Positions 35,321 to 46,974 of a DNA stretch of 64,000 nucleotides are shown piece by piece. The DNA comes from Paramarasmius palmivorus (lineage: Eukaryota > Basidiomycota > Agaricomycetes > Agaricales > Marasmiaceae). The notes beneath the pieces were generated by a model. The model did not search any database and was not told where the DNA came from. It saw nothing but the letters and a program-made list of their open reading frames with translations. Each line of letters begins with the position of its first letter. Position 1 is the first letter of the stretch. The stretch is taken from assembly GCA_037176845.1 (NCBI GenBank), contig JAYKXP010000084.1:62001-126000 (forward strand), written 5' to 3'. The translations under genes and the position numbers were made by a program.

Positions 35321-36240
35321 CTTGCTAATTCGTTGGAATCAGAACTCCAAGTTTGAATTGCTGCAAATTTCACTTGTATTTGTAGAATACGATTAGATAT
35401 CAGACGTTAGATAGGAAACTGCTTTCATCTGTACATAAGCGCTCCATGGGCGCTAATCGTCCTTGTACCATAACCACCACTGAAGAGCCTCCCTTAGTCC
35501 CTTAAACCTTGCAGCCACGATGAGGCACTCGGTTCTGTCTGGGGCATCCATTAAACCTTGACTCTGCTACTACTGATTAGTATCGACGGTGAGCTACCTT
35601 ATTTTCGGACGAATCATCATCCTTACCATTGGCCTGTAGCTCAGTTGCGAGATACAGTCTGTACGTTTTTGAGGGCTTTGAGGAATCCCCTTTGAAGGCC
35701 TCTGGAGATTAAGGAATCTCAGGATCTCGGTGTATTGTGACAGATGCCTGAGTTCGTGGATGGATAGCGGAATAACACAAGTCGTATGATGGGCTTGGGT
35801 TGAGGTGTGTACAGGCAACTTTGGCCCATTACTCGACCTAAAGATTGCCACAGACTGATACTTGTTTGGATACGAGCCTTTGTTTTGCTATGCTTCAAAC
35901 CGAAATCGAGCATTGGCTGTTTCTTTTCAAATGGCATGTGAGAACACAGCACCCCATGATATTAGCTTCGTTCGTCGTTCCCATGCACCTCCATGCCAAA
36001 CTTCTACGCTCAGTTAAAATCGTGTCAAGGAGGCTCTGGTCATGAAGATACTCGACATCAATAAATCCCTCCACACCGGGTTTATTATATAACCTTGCCA
36101 GAGTCTTTTTATACCCCTCGTACCAATCTTGCAAGCAACTCGTTCAGTTCCGTTCTCCCGTCTCCTTCTAGGTCGCCCTTCTTTTAGTCAGACTCTCAAC
36201 TTCGCTCGATAATCAATGAGATTCGTCAGAACGATTCCGC
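35321..36240. other. Intergenic before GST copy 3
   Basis: About 0.9 kb. Open frames show no conserved content. Confidence 0.5.
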
Positions 36241-36302
36241 CATATGACATCATTTTTAGGAATCTTGGTCAGCGTTCCTCCCACTGTCGGACGAGATATA
36301 AA
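36241..36302 (+). promoter_or_regulatory. GST copy 3 promoter block and TATA
   Basis: catatgacatcatttttagg continuing into aatcttggtcagcgt, with TATAAA at 36297-36302, 64-69 bp before the ATG. It matches the copy 2 block at 33676. The core ATGACATCAT is a near-palindromic bZIP-type site. Confidence 0.5.
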
Positions 36303-36365
36303 CCTTCTTCCTATTTCCAAAACCTAAACAGCCAACGACTCTTCTTTTCCTCAACAACCATCGCG

Positions 36366-37252
36366 ATGTCCGACAAAGTTACTCTCTACACCGCGCCGAC
36401 TCCCAACGGCCACCCAATCTCCGTCTTCCTGGAGGAACTGGGTGTTCCGTACGAAGCGGTCGCGATGTCCATCAGGGATAGTGACATCGGCAAGGTTCAT
36501 AACCAAGTCAAGTCACCATGGTTCCTCGAAATCAACCCTAACGGACGTATCCCGGCAATTACTCACAACGGGTTCAATGTGTTCGAAACCAGCGCGATCC
36601 TTCTCTACCTCGCTGCCGAGTTTGACAAGGAGAACAAGTTTGGTTTTAGCCCCACTGAAAATCCGAAGGAATACAGCGAGTTGCTTCAATGGCTCTTCTT
36701 CGTGGTACGTACATCAATCGTGTACAAATGGAATTGATAACTGATAGGCGTTCCTTTGCATAGCACGGCGGTGTCGGCCCCATGCAGGGTCAGGCTAATC
36801 ACTTTGTTGTGTACGCTCCTGAAAAAATGTATGTTGAATTTTGGATTAGTTGTTCGTTTTAAACCAACTAACGATTATTTTAGCCCATATGCTCAGACAC
36901 GCTACCTAAACGAGACGAGGAGATTGTATGGTGTCCTTGAATCTCGCCTCTCCAAGTTCGATTACCTGGTCGGCAACAAATATACCATAGCCGAGATCAA
37001 GGCTGTTCCTTGGTGAGTAGGATGGTTCATTACCTAATTTGGTATGCTGAAGCGACGATTTTTAGGGTCAGACGCTCTACTGCCTTGGGTATTGACCTTG
37101 CGAAAGAGTTCCCCAAAGTGAAGGTATGTCATCGTTTTACGGACTCTGCCGTCACTTGTACATGTGAAATTGACTTTTCAACTTCCCAGGCTTGGGTCGA
37201 CAGGGTTGAAGCTCGTTCAGCCTTCCAGAAGGGACTGCAGGTTCCTCAGTGA
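36366..37252 (+). CDS. Glutathione S-transferase, Ure2p/GTT type, copy 3
   Basis: Last and most diverged intact gene of the array. It starts MSDKVTLYTAPTPNGHPISV at ATG 36366, retains the glutathione-binding FETSAILLYLAAEFD, and has FSPTENPKEYSELLQW where the other copies have YNPSQSPKEY. The C-terminal domain reads HGGVGPMQGQANHFVVYAPE, RYLNETRRLYGVLESRL, GNKYTIAEIKAVPW and AWVDRVEARSAFQKGLQVPQ. Exon positions match copies 1 and 2. An alternative upstream in-frame start exists at 36216, but the ATG at 36366 aligns with the starts of the other two copies. The frame is intact. Confidence 0.92.
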
Positions 37253-37773
37253 CTGCCTGATTCCGTCAAAACTTTGAACAACGAAAATGTACTGTATTTG
37301 TAGTGGAATTACCATATGCCTGATTGTAACCTGTCTTTCGAGAAAACGCGTCTATTGGGAACACATCTAACTCGAAAATACAGTAAAGGCCGAGAAACTA
37401 AAGATATCCAAATGAGTGACAGTGATCTAAGAGCTACTTATATGTACTTGTATATGCATCTTAAATAGCTATAATCCTTTTGAGCAGGGTTCCTCGTGAA
37501 CACTTCGTAGAGGGGAGAGGAGTCGGGGAGTCACCAGCTACAATACAGCAGTGAAAGGGGTAGCCACAACAAAGGCAAGAAAAACGGATCCATCCTGATG
37601 AAAACCGAGAGCAAATGCAGCAAAATGACAGATGTAGAAAGCAAGGGGAATAACTTAATGCAAATGCAAAAGTGAGTGATAAAGCAAAAAGACGAGAAAC
37701 TAGGAAATCGTGAGACCAAAAGAACCAAAATAAAAGGAAGTCAAAGGAATGTGGACGATTGGCGTCAAGGGGT
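37253..37773. other. Tail-to-tail intergenic region
   Basis: About 520 bp between the convergent GST copy 3 and phosphatase genes. No gene recognised. Confidence 0.5.
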
Positions 37774-39339
37774 TTAGTATCTTGCGCCATCTAGAATCTT
37801 CGTGACATCCGGGACGCCCATCTCAGCGAGATCAGTCAAGAAGGGTATCAGCCCCACCAACTCGGTATCGTGCGGATCGTTGAACCAGCTGCTCACTGGA
37901 ACCGCATTATGGGGGTGGAAGATGTAGGACGCTGGAGAGTTGTCGAGGATTATTGTGTCGGCTATTGGCCGGCCGAGTTGAGAAAGGTCCTGGAAGGAAC
38001 GATGAACATGAGTTGACGTGCGCCAAGGTACGAGGAAGGCACACGACACACCTTTACGTAGTTGCCTTTATGACTAAAACAGCTCTCTCTGAACAGCCTA
38101 TGGGCGACTACCTGCGAGGTGTCGAGCTGGTCGAGCACCGGATCCGCATATTTGCTTAAGCTTGCGGTAAACACCACCACTTCATATATTCTCCCCATCT
38201 CCTTCAAAAATTCGTCTACGCCTGGTCTCTTGAGTACATGGAAATGGTGCCAGTGGTACTCGATTTCGACGGGCACGATGAAATCCGGGTTAGGTATAGG
38301 CTACAAGACGGCTTTTAGTGGCGTGTCGTGGCGTTTTATGAAGCGAGGAAGCCATACCCTGAAACTGCTGTGAACGAGGGTTTCGTCGAGATCCAGTACC
38401 AGACACTTTCGCCCGACATGTTCTGGCGCAATTGGCGGTAGCAGTGGCATTGGTGTGCCGTCCTGATGGTTACGTAGGGATCAGTCAACAGGTGGTCTTT
38501 GTGCCCAGCAGTTTTGACGACTCACAGGCCCTACAGGAATGCCAGCACCTCCATTCCTGATCAACCGCTCTTCTTCTGCCTGATCATCCTCAGCTGAATC
38601 CGTAATTTCTGAATCTCCGTCTTGGTCGTGCTTGGTGAGCCCTGTCGATCCAGGTGGCTGAACAGCGCCACTCGTGAGCCCATCCGTCTCGTCTTCTGGT
38701 AAAAGCTGCGTCGTGGGTGGTGGAGGTACGATGATTTCAGAATCTGTCGGTGATGGAGGTGTGGGAGTAGGGTTAGAAGGTACCATCACCGTGTCGATGA
38801 GAGGAACAGTTGTAGACTGATTGGTTTCCGAACTAGGTAACTCGGAATCTGATTTGGCGTCTGTGGGATTTGGCTTGGATTCGACAGCGGTGGGCGTTGT
38901 AGGCGTGACTGGCTGCGAGCCTCCTACACATGGAACGACTTTGTATACGACTCTTGTGAGAAGTGAAGGCCGCTTGCGTGCTGAACGTGTCCCTTGTGGT
39001 TTTGCCAGCTCTGATGTGGTAGACTTGTTGCCTGTTCTTCTTCGGTAGAATGGTACACGCTTGTTTCGGTGGGTATTTGTGAGTGTGGTATTCAGAGAAG
39101 CTTGTTCCCTATCGTTTTCAGGGGACAAGCGAGTATCATTTTCGTCAGAATGCGGTGATACTACGTCTGGAGACAGTGTAGCTAGGCTTCCAAGTCAGCT
39201 TCTAGGCTAGAAATGATATTTTTGGGTTCTACTCACTGCTCGTGCTCGCGGTAGGTTCGGATACATGATGAACTTCCTCTGTCTGCTTCCTGGACGAAGT
39301 CGAGAAGAGCCGTTGGCGCAGAGACGGCGCCTGAGCCAT
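37774..39339 (-). CDS. NIF/SCP-type (Psr1-like) protein phosphatase
   Basis: An FCP/SCP (HAD superfamily) protein phosphatase. A disordered N-terminus from ATG 39339 ([20 protein letters not shown]) is followed by about 200 Pro/Ser/Thr-rich residues. The catalytic domain then opens with [16 protein letters not shown], where DLDET is the phospho-acceptor motif. It continues with [74 protein letters not shown] and [17 protein letters not shown]. It ends [11 protein letters not shown] at 37774. Yeast Psr1/Psr2 act in sodium-stress signalling at the plasma membrane; Nem1, a sister group, controls lipin. The long disordered N-terminus without an evident membrane helix fits Psr better than Nem1. 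Four or more introns. Confidence 0.88.
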
Positions 39340-39654
39340 AGATACGCAAATGAGGAATTGGGAAAGAGGTAACCGTAAAAAGAGGAATTTCCCACGAAAT
39401 CATTTCCTGACGTTTTGTACCACGCTGACCTGCCAACTTGTTGACATCGTTCTGTAGAGGTAAACACGCTGTGCCTTCATTGTGAAAGCTTGAACGGGAA
39501 TGCATCTTTTCAATCACTATTCATAGCTCGCTTACTCCCGGCAATGCAAGGGGTTCCAGGGGGTTCCAGGGAATCGCATATTGCACGCGAACCACGAGGC
39601 TTCGAGAATGTATTTGACTGCGCTAAGCTACGATATTGAATTTCTTTGAGAGCT

Positions 39655-40874
39655 TCAAGGACAGAACGTAAGAGTATAGTCTGGTCGCTTTCCTGCACAA
39701 GGACCAAGGGTACCGCCAGACAACTCGTCGTATGCGAACGCCAATGCTCTTGGACAGTTGTTTTCTGCGAAATTCGGGTCGGCATCAGACCTCGGTACAA
39801 GGAACTTGACGTACTGAAGAATGAATAGTGCGGAATGCGGCTGGGAGGACAGGTTGCAGGTGTGCTGTGGCTACCAGTACAGCAGCTGGGAGAGTCGCCT
39901 ACAGGAGGTCAGCTAATGTAGAGGTGTTGGAATGGAGTACATACTTGGGTTGGGATCAACGAGACAATCACTATTACATCCCACAGCCTGGCCTTCGGAG
40001 TCAGTAGGTCCGCGAAGTACTTCTGGGCCTAGAAAAGTAATAGCGATTTAGAATCATGAAAGCTGTCGAAGAGGTTTGACGAAGTCACAATTCTGATTAA
40101 GATCGACTGGACATGAGGCATCGGGGCAGTTCATATTATTGGTGATGGCCATCGGAATGTTGAATCCATCAACCACCGAAACTGGTGAAACAGGGCGATT
40201 AGTGAACGCTAATGAGATTCGAATAAGGCGTACTGACCATCATAAAAATCCCCAGTCTGACCAAAAGTCCATTCGGCAACAGTAGTGGGTGGCTGATACT
40301 TTGATTTGACATGTGTTAAGATTTGCGGCCGCACGGAACGAAGAAGCACGTACGCTTCCAACGCACTCAAGTCCTCCTTCGCAATCACCCGTTAGACAAG
40401 AACCCGAACCTGCTGAAGTCACAATCTGAGCGACCCTGATACCGATGTCATCCCGTGTTCCAGTTGATGCACCGGAAGTGACCTACCCAGATACGACCAC
40501 AACTCCAATTGTCGGGAACTTCGAAGGTAGCGCTGGTACCTGGATTGGCTTGCCAGCTGGATAGCGAAGGCTCAACGATATAGCTCCTATACACATAGTA
40601 AGAGCCTGCTCACCCAGTTGGTTGGTTTGGCTTAGCATTTCCACAATTAGGGTCGGTGAAAATCTAACGAACTCTGAGTAAGAAACGTATTGAAGTGGTT
40701 CAAAGGTATGTACCGCAGGCCTGTCAGACAAACGAGTCAGAATCATCGGGCAGCTTGCGACACATGTATGAAGCATACGGACCAAACGGTATATCCACAG
40801 TTATTTTTCACTGTGACAGTGCGTGCAGCTACGGAGGACACGGCGGCAGCGAGGGTGATGATTGGCATATGCAT
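39655..40874 (-). CDS. Thaumatin-like secreted protein
   Basis: A secreted, disulphide-rich thaumatin-fold protein (glucan-binding or antifungal-like in other organisms). ATG 40874 or 40868 gives a signal peptide (MHMPIITLAAAVSSVAA) followed by RTVTVKNNCGYTVWS. Later exons give FTDPNCGNAKPNQPTGW, FEVPDNWSCGRIW, GSCLTGDCEGGLECVGS, TTVAEWTFGQTGDFYD, DGFNIPMAITNNMNCPDASC, SCCTGSHSTPATCPPSRIPH and, last, LAFAYDELSGGTLGPC, with the stop at 39655. The order is that of the thaumatin family, and the many Cys are retained. Odd point: GRSDCDFS and the AGSGSC that should follow are in different frames near 40411-40416, which would be cured by two extra bases. Seven or so exons with short introns. Confidence 0.85.
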
Positions 40875-41532
40875 AGCTAAGAAGTTGGGGCGAGAAAGGG
40901 AAGGCTGGGTGATGATTCATAGGTATTAAATGATCAAATTCGAGGCCTCTGGAGCATACGGTCCAGAAAGACGGGGAGCCGAGCGATGCGGAAAGTATGC
41001 ACGTTTGAATTGCAGCTTTGAGTCGTGACCTCGTGCGTGTCCCATTCTTTCATGGGCGGAGATGTGTACCACCATAAACATCAATTCGACCATGTGTTGT
41101 CGGAGGAGGAGAGGTGATTGTGGAGTTGCTGTTCCCGGCTTTATGCAGTGCAATTCTGGCTTTGAGGGGAATAGAATCTATGGACGTTAGAGGCACGTTT
41201 AGAACGTAGTTGAGTGTCGAAAAACACGCACCTCAGAGCCCGACCTAGTTTCTGATGTCAAAAATGTTCGTAGCGACATAATATGGCTAGGAGGAAGCCG
41301 TCTCTTGAGACTGATTTCATTCCATTTTTAACAAAGAAACGCGAAGGTCAAAGAGACCACAAACGAGGATGATGGTCAAGAACAAAGAGTAGGACGGGCG
41401 CTTATCAGTCGTCATCAGTGTTGCCGAGTTCGAGAAGTCGTAAATATTGATAAGTAACGAGAGCATGATCGACCTATTCGCAAGCTATGAAAGCATAGAT
41501 AGATAGCAAAGATGTACACATAACCCATGTCA
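40875..41532. other. Intergenic, no gene seen
   Basis: About 650 bp upstream of the thaumatin-like gene and downstream of the F-box gene. It should hold the thaumatin-like promoter. No coding content recognised. Confidence 0.5.
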
Positions 41533-43293
41533 CTACCATCTCGACTCGACGGACAAGTCCTTGATTGGACAGACTCTGTCTAGCAGCCCTCTGGCCTCAA
41601 GGGCAGATACGCTCCGGGAAGACTCCAGCTGGCTCATGTATTTCCTCATAATATCTATTTCCTTGGGGCAGTCTGATACCCATGGCCTGATTTTGAAGAG
41701 GATTTTTGAAAGCTTCGGCAGAGGTATGTTAGCCTCCTGTGACTCTGCTATGCAGAGTTGACCAATGAGTTCGCTAGCAGCGTTGATGACTGTTGCACGT
41801 TCCTCCTCTCCTTCGCCTTCCCGGAAATGCACCTCCAGGGATTCCAGATCCGGAAGAACATGGAACACCTCGCAGATTCCAGGGCTGACGTAAGAGTCAT
41901 GTTCGAGATGAAGAGCGAGCTTCAGCAGTCTAGAAGAGGAGCGTTCTATCATCCTCTTCAACGAGTCCCAAGGGAAGGGATCACCAGACGGTCTTCTCTG
42001 CCTGCCATTGCGTATGCTCAGCTGTGTCAAAGCCGGAGCGGTGAGTGAATCGAATAGGGATCCGCATCCTTCCGTATGGCCAAAATTGTTGAAGGTAAGG
42101 CTTTTCAGAGCATTGCAGGCTATCTCCCTGACCTGACGAACCTTCCTTGTATCCCAGAACGTAAGGTCCAACGATTCTACGTTTGGGGACAACTCTAATA
42201 GCTGCAGAAGTCGACGTGTTTTCGTCAGCCGTCGAATAAGAATGTTGGTGAGCTGGGCGAAAGGAACCATGTCCACGTCTAGGAAATTGTCGGTTTTGAC
42301 AGATGTGAGGTTGGGAGCGCTATAAATAGCATTCCAAAACCACCGCGAATTGTGGTCGATTGATTCGCTCTCCATTGTGTCTTCGCTGAAGGTACGAAAA
42401 TCACGGAGTATTGGAAAGGTTATCTGAGGCGGGTTTTCGAAGGAGAGGGCTTCCCAATCCTCTGCGAGTTCGAGTTTGAGTTCTAGTATCCTCGGTGCTT
42501 CTGATAACAGAGTAACCACGGCAGTCTTTCCTCTGCGCGTAAACTTGTTCTTCAACGCAAGCTTCGTGCCATTCTCCTGGGTTAAAAGATGTGCATCCGC
42601 GAGTTCAACATACAATGGAACACCCTTCGAGTTCTGGATGAACAAGTTGAGGAGGGGACAGATGTCGTGGTATAGTCCATATACATTTACAGATATGGAA
42701 GCCCAGAGACGAGGAATGTTGGTGACGATGCTTCTGAAATGAGAGGAGACATGGGATAGTATGAGGGGTCGTGCTTCAACTTCCTTCCGAAGTTCGCTGT
42801 TGTGAATCATGAGGGAGTATCCTTCATCGTCTCGATTGTGTTCATAGGGACTGAGGCAGACCTCCTCGAAGACCTTCGCCCAAAGTTCGTTCGGCATCCT
42901 CCTCATCGCAGACAAAAGGTTTCGCCGTTTGTCCAGTCGTGTCTGGAGAGCAAACCTCGTTGCGAGAAGATTGTCCATCTGTCGAAGCAACCGGCCGAGC
43001 TCCAAATCCAAAGCCTCCAAATCCTTTTCCTCCTCCTTGACGAACGCAAGCGTTTGTGCGATTTCCGGTTCGGACGGAGAGTAAGTTGAGGCTGAATGTA
43101 CCCATTCGCTCGGAGGTGCAGGGTGATCGGTAGTGCGCAGCTCCTTCTCGCATCTATCACAATACACGCCCCCTAGAGTACTATTCCCTGTACTTTGTCT
43201 GGCTCGGTCTGCTGCAAAGGCCATCGAAGCCAGCATTTGGCGATAGTTTTGCTCGAACACGATGTTTGGGTCGGCATAACGAAAACGCGACAT
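41533..43293 (-). CDS. F-box protein
   Basis: An intact single-exon F-box protein of 586 residues. I start at ATG 43293 (MSRFRYADPNIVFEQNYRQM); a longer frame would need a non-ATG start. A predicted coil (VKEEEKDLEALDLELGRLLR) precedes the F-box, LSAMRRMPNELWAKVFEEVC, then LILSHVSSHFRSIVTNIPRL with WASISVNV. The remainder is a leucine-rich, irregular C-terminal half (LELKLELAEDWEALSF, FPILRDFRTF, LTQLSIRNGRQ, LPDLESLEVHF), as in the expanded F-box families of mushrooms. F-box proteins are substrate adaptors of SCF ubiquitin ligases; the target is unknown. A decayed relative lies at 22110-22930. Confidence 0.85.
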   Translation of the reverse strand: MSRFRYADPNIVFEQNYRQMLASMAFAADRARQSTGNSTLGGVYCDRCEKELRTTDHPAPPSEWVHSASTYSPSEPEIAQTLAFVKEEEKDLEALDLELGRLLRQMDNLLATRFALQTRLDKRRNLLSAMRRMPNELWAKVFEEVCLSPYEHNRDDEGYSLMIHNSELRKEVEARPLILSHVSSHFRSIVTNIPRLWASISVNVYGLYHDICPLLNLFIQNSKGVPLYVELADAHLLTQENGTKLALKNKFTRRGKTAVVTLLSEAPRILELKLELAEDWEALSFENPPQITFPILRDFRTFSEDTMESESIDHNSRWFWNAIYSAPNLTSVKTDNFLDVDMVPFAQLTNILIRRLTKTRRLLQLLELSPNVESLDLTFWDTRKVRQVREIACNALKSLTFNNFGHTEGCGSLFDSLTAPALTQLSIRNGRQRRPSGDPFPWDSLKRMIERSSSRLLKLALHLEHDSYVSPGICEVFHVLPDLESLEVHFREGEGEEERATVINAASELIGQLCIAESQEANIPLPKLSKILFKIRPWVSDCPKEIDIMRKYMSQLESSRSVSALEARGLLDRVCPIKDLSVESRW

Positions 43294-43964
43294 TGGCCAA
43301 GAGTCCTGGATCGAATCGTAAGAATGAGTCAAGAATAACGGTGAGCTTACTTTGAGAGATGCGCGATACGTCAGAGGGATAGTGGTAGTTCAACCGAAGT
43401 TCAACGAAAAAACCGGCCACGCGGCCAGGCCGCCGTTTGTCTCCCGACCACCATGTATGTTGACCCATTGGTAAGTACCCGTCTAGCAGCAAATGCGTAT
43501 GCTATATTGATCAAGGGATTACCGAAAATATACATTCTGTGAATATAGGTGAGGATGTTTCTCGCCTTTTCAAAAACTTTTGTTGACCAACTTCTTTCAG
43601 ATATGTACGCTGACAAATTTTTGACCGCTCACTGCGGTAGCCCTCCACCAAGGTAGAAAGAGTACAAGGGCAGAGAGCTAGCTAATCGTCCTGCCGGTAT
43701 ATTTAGTATTCAATGGTGTGTAAATGGAACTTCTTTGACGGTCATCTGAATAACAGCATGGTCATTTCGGCAGCTGTAGACTCCCTTGATCTGAATTAAT
43801 TCTTGAAATACTTTCTCGTCGGAACTCTACTCCTGCGATGCTCAGGAACACGATAACAATCAAGACTGTTCACGTTACCTGTCCGCGCAACAAACCTCTC
43901 AGGCTTTATCCGGACGCACGGCCCTTGCACGACAAATATAGACGGCTGCCTAGAGACTATCATC
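43294..43964. other. Divergent promoter region
   Basis: About 670 bp between the F-box gene (minus) and the DAL5-type permease gene (plus). No conserved frame seen. Confidence 0.45.
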
Positions 43965-46823
43965 ATGTCTATAGAACGAAAGCGATCCCAGTCGGTAACC
44001 TCGACTGAAGCTTCGTCTGCCGTCGAGCACAGAAAGTTCCAACTTCCCCCTACGCTACACGCCATTCAGCAGGTATACGTCACGTTTCCTCTGTCGGCCC
44101 CGTCGGCACTGACATCAACTCTACACCTTCAGGAGGATGTTGACGTTGGGTACGAAGAGTATAGGCGGGGTTTGGATGTTGAGGTTACACCAGAGCAGGT
44201 AGACACCCACGGCATCTCCCCAGAATTACTTATGTGCTGACCATCGTTTCACAGAATCGTGTAAGGACAACTGCCACTTCGAAACGCTGTTGCATCTAAG
44301 CACTACATGAACAGAGAATCCGATGGAGGATTGATCTCGTTATTCTTCCTATCTTCGTGGTAAGCATATAGGTCGTCTGTACTGTCGGTACTGAAATTGA
44401 AGTACCTCGCAACTTAGGTTACTCAGACGCTCCAGTTCTTGGACAAAACCGCACGTTTGTCTTTTGACTCATTCCTTACTTTATGTAATCTGTCCGATTG
44501 ACCACAAGAACATGCTTAGTGAACTATGCCAATTTGTTCGGATTCCGAGATGCGTTAGAAATCACTGGTGTCCAATTCAGCTGGCTTTCAGGTGGTACGT
44601 GATTTTGCTTAGGCTAAAGCGCCTAGTCTGACACTGTTTGGTAGTTGTCTATGCAGTGAGTTTGCATACTTGTGACGGGATATAGCCTCACAATTACAGG
44701 GCTATTTTGTCGGTCAATACCCGGCCACGTATCTGATAGGTCGTTATCATGCCCAAAAGGTCATCGCTGTTTCAATTGGTAAGATCTATCCCTCTTCAAC
44801 AAGCTTTCATTGACGGTATCCGGATAGTCATCTGGGGAGCGATAGTCATCACCATGAGTGAGTGTCACCATACTCCGAGTTATCGGCCTCTGACGCACGG
44901 GTAGCTCAATGCCGAACCTTTCCTCAAGCAAGTGAGTCTTCTATATTTACATGCGTTGTCATTTATTAACCCCGTCGCGTACAGTGGCTAATCGATGTAA
45001 GCCATATGATCACCCGTTTCACAAATTCCTAAACGCCAAACAGTCATCCTTGGTATCTTTGAGTCTGCAATAACGCCTGGACAAACGCTCATGACGTTCG
45101 TATGCCTTGAAGTGGAACCGTAAGGCTGGCTGATCGTGGGCTTACAGTGGGTTCTGGTACACTCGAACTGAGCTCCCTCTCCGACAGTTCATCTGTAAGT
45201 TTGTTCAAGTAGTATTCACCGGCGTTACCTAACCGTTCTCTAGGGTACTCTGGCTTGGGATGGGGCGGCTTAATTGGATCCTACATGTCAAGCGAGTATA
45301 CTACGTGTTCACATCATCCTCTGTACCTAACGTTGGCGCTGTAGCTGGAATATCAACTATCAGCGATGATGCACCTGGGCCAGCCAAATGGCAATACATG
45401 TGGGTACGATTTTCCGCCTCTGATTCCATATTCATTCGGTATCATACAGATTCTACATCGTGAAGTTCCTCTAAACTCCACTCTCTTGGAAAAACATTCA
45501 TGTTTACAGTAGCTCGGCGGTGTTACTATAATATGGGGCGTGTTTGTTTGGTTTGCGCTGTCGGATTCACCTCCGAACGCTTGGTTCTTGAACGAAGAGG
45601 AACGCATCATTGCAGTGAAACGAGTGTCTGAGAATCAAACTGGAATTAAGAACGGGCGTTTCAAGAAGGAACAAGTACGGTATGCGTGTAGGTGTTCCTT
45701 CGTTATTCGCCAGTCCCTCCACTGACATCAAACGATTCTAGTCCAGGATCCCAAGATGTATATCCTTTTTGTTGCTATTTTTGCTGCTGCTATCCCTAAT
45801 GGCGTTCTGAGGTAAGATGACAATCGTACTACCACATCGAGGGTTCTGAAAGCTATTCAGCACCTTCTCCACGCAAATCATAAATGTGCGTGTGGATGAA
45901 AATATACTTCATTCCGTGGTCTAACGCGTACAGCATAGGAAATGGGATTCTCCCAAACGAAAACTACCGTATTGAAGAGTGTCGGGGATATCCTCCAGAT
46001 TGTGTCTCTGTTCGTAGGAGGCTTCGTGACCCTCAACTTCCGGAATAGTCAGGTCTGTCTACTCTAAAGCTTGACTTCAAGACTGACGCTCGCATGTTAG
46101 CCCGATTGATCACTTCCACCGCCGCGAACATTATATGTACAGTTGCGGCTGCGTGTACCGGATATCTACCTCCAGACAAGACTTGGATGCGTTTGGTGGC
46201 ATTTTGGTTCACTAATTGTCAATCAGTTGGATTCGCTACTGGGTAGAGCCATATCCTTGTCTGCTACTCCTGTGTACTAATCACAATTTTCAAGACTGGT
46301 CATGGTGACATCAAACATGGGTGCGGCCCCTCTTGAATCAACTTTGTCAACTTTTACATACTTCCTCAGGTGGCTATACGCACAAGACCATCGCTAATGC
46401 GTTGTTGTTTACTGCCTATTGCTGGGGCAATCTTGCGGTACATTTTCTGAAGGGAGATAACGGTGGCCATCTGACATGTGTGTACAGGGTCCTTTCGTGG
46501 TTAAACAGTCGGAGGCACCCAGGTTTCCGACTGCCATGGCTGGCTTACTAGCAGGTTACACCGTGAAGCTCGTTCTTCATCTTATTCTCCTCGTATAGTG
46601 CGTCCGACTATTCTCGGCGACGACCCAATGAAATTGACGAGCTTTCAGTTTGGTATGGACGAACGCTCGACGTAACAAAGTTTATGGTCCCCCGGATGAA
46701 GCTGCTAGTAAAGAAGCTGGGATGCAAGACAAGACGGAATTTGAGAACAAGGCTGGTACCGACATCTTGCAAGCGTTCCCTTGTACTGATAACTATATCC
46801 AGAACTTCCGATATGTGTATTGA
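43965..46823 (+). CDS. DAL5-family anion:cation symporter (allantoate permease-like)
   Basis: A many-exon (about 17) MFS transporter of the ACS family, whose fungal members import allantoate, nicotinate, pantothenate or similar organic acids at the plasma membrane. From ATG 43965 a soluble N-terminus leads to RRIRWRIDLVILPIFVVTQT, LQFLDKTALNYANLFGFRD and QFSWLSAVVYAGYFVGQYPA, the hallmark start of this family. These are followed by WGAIVITM, LGIFESAITPGQTLMTGFWY, LGWGGLIGSYMSSGI and the central loop LSDSPPNAWFLNEEERIIAV. Later exons give FTNCQSVGFATGLVMVTSNM and GGYTHKTIANALLFTAYCWG, and it ends FRYVY at 46823. Exons are very short, so the splice sites are approximate. Confidence 0.85.
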
Positions 46824-46974
46824 TGCAAGTCAACGGGCCGGATACCTTCTTCCCGATTGCCGGAAGCTGGTCCTTTCTCCACTTCACCCCACATTATGCT
46901 TGCCTTTTCCAGTCGATTTCCCATGTCATATATAGTGCCTTGAACCTTGAACTCGACTTTTGACCATATCCATC

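Noticed and set aside
35631..35705. tRNA-like start (ggcctgtagctcagttgcgag)
   Set aside because: Resembles a D-arm, but no T-loop GGTTCGA-type sequence, no pairing acceptor stem and no plausible anticodon arm follow.
43294..43332. N-terminal extension of the F-box protein
   Set aside because: It would need a TTG start; the ATG at 43293 is preferred.
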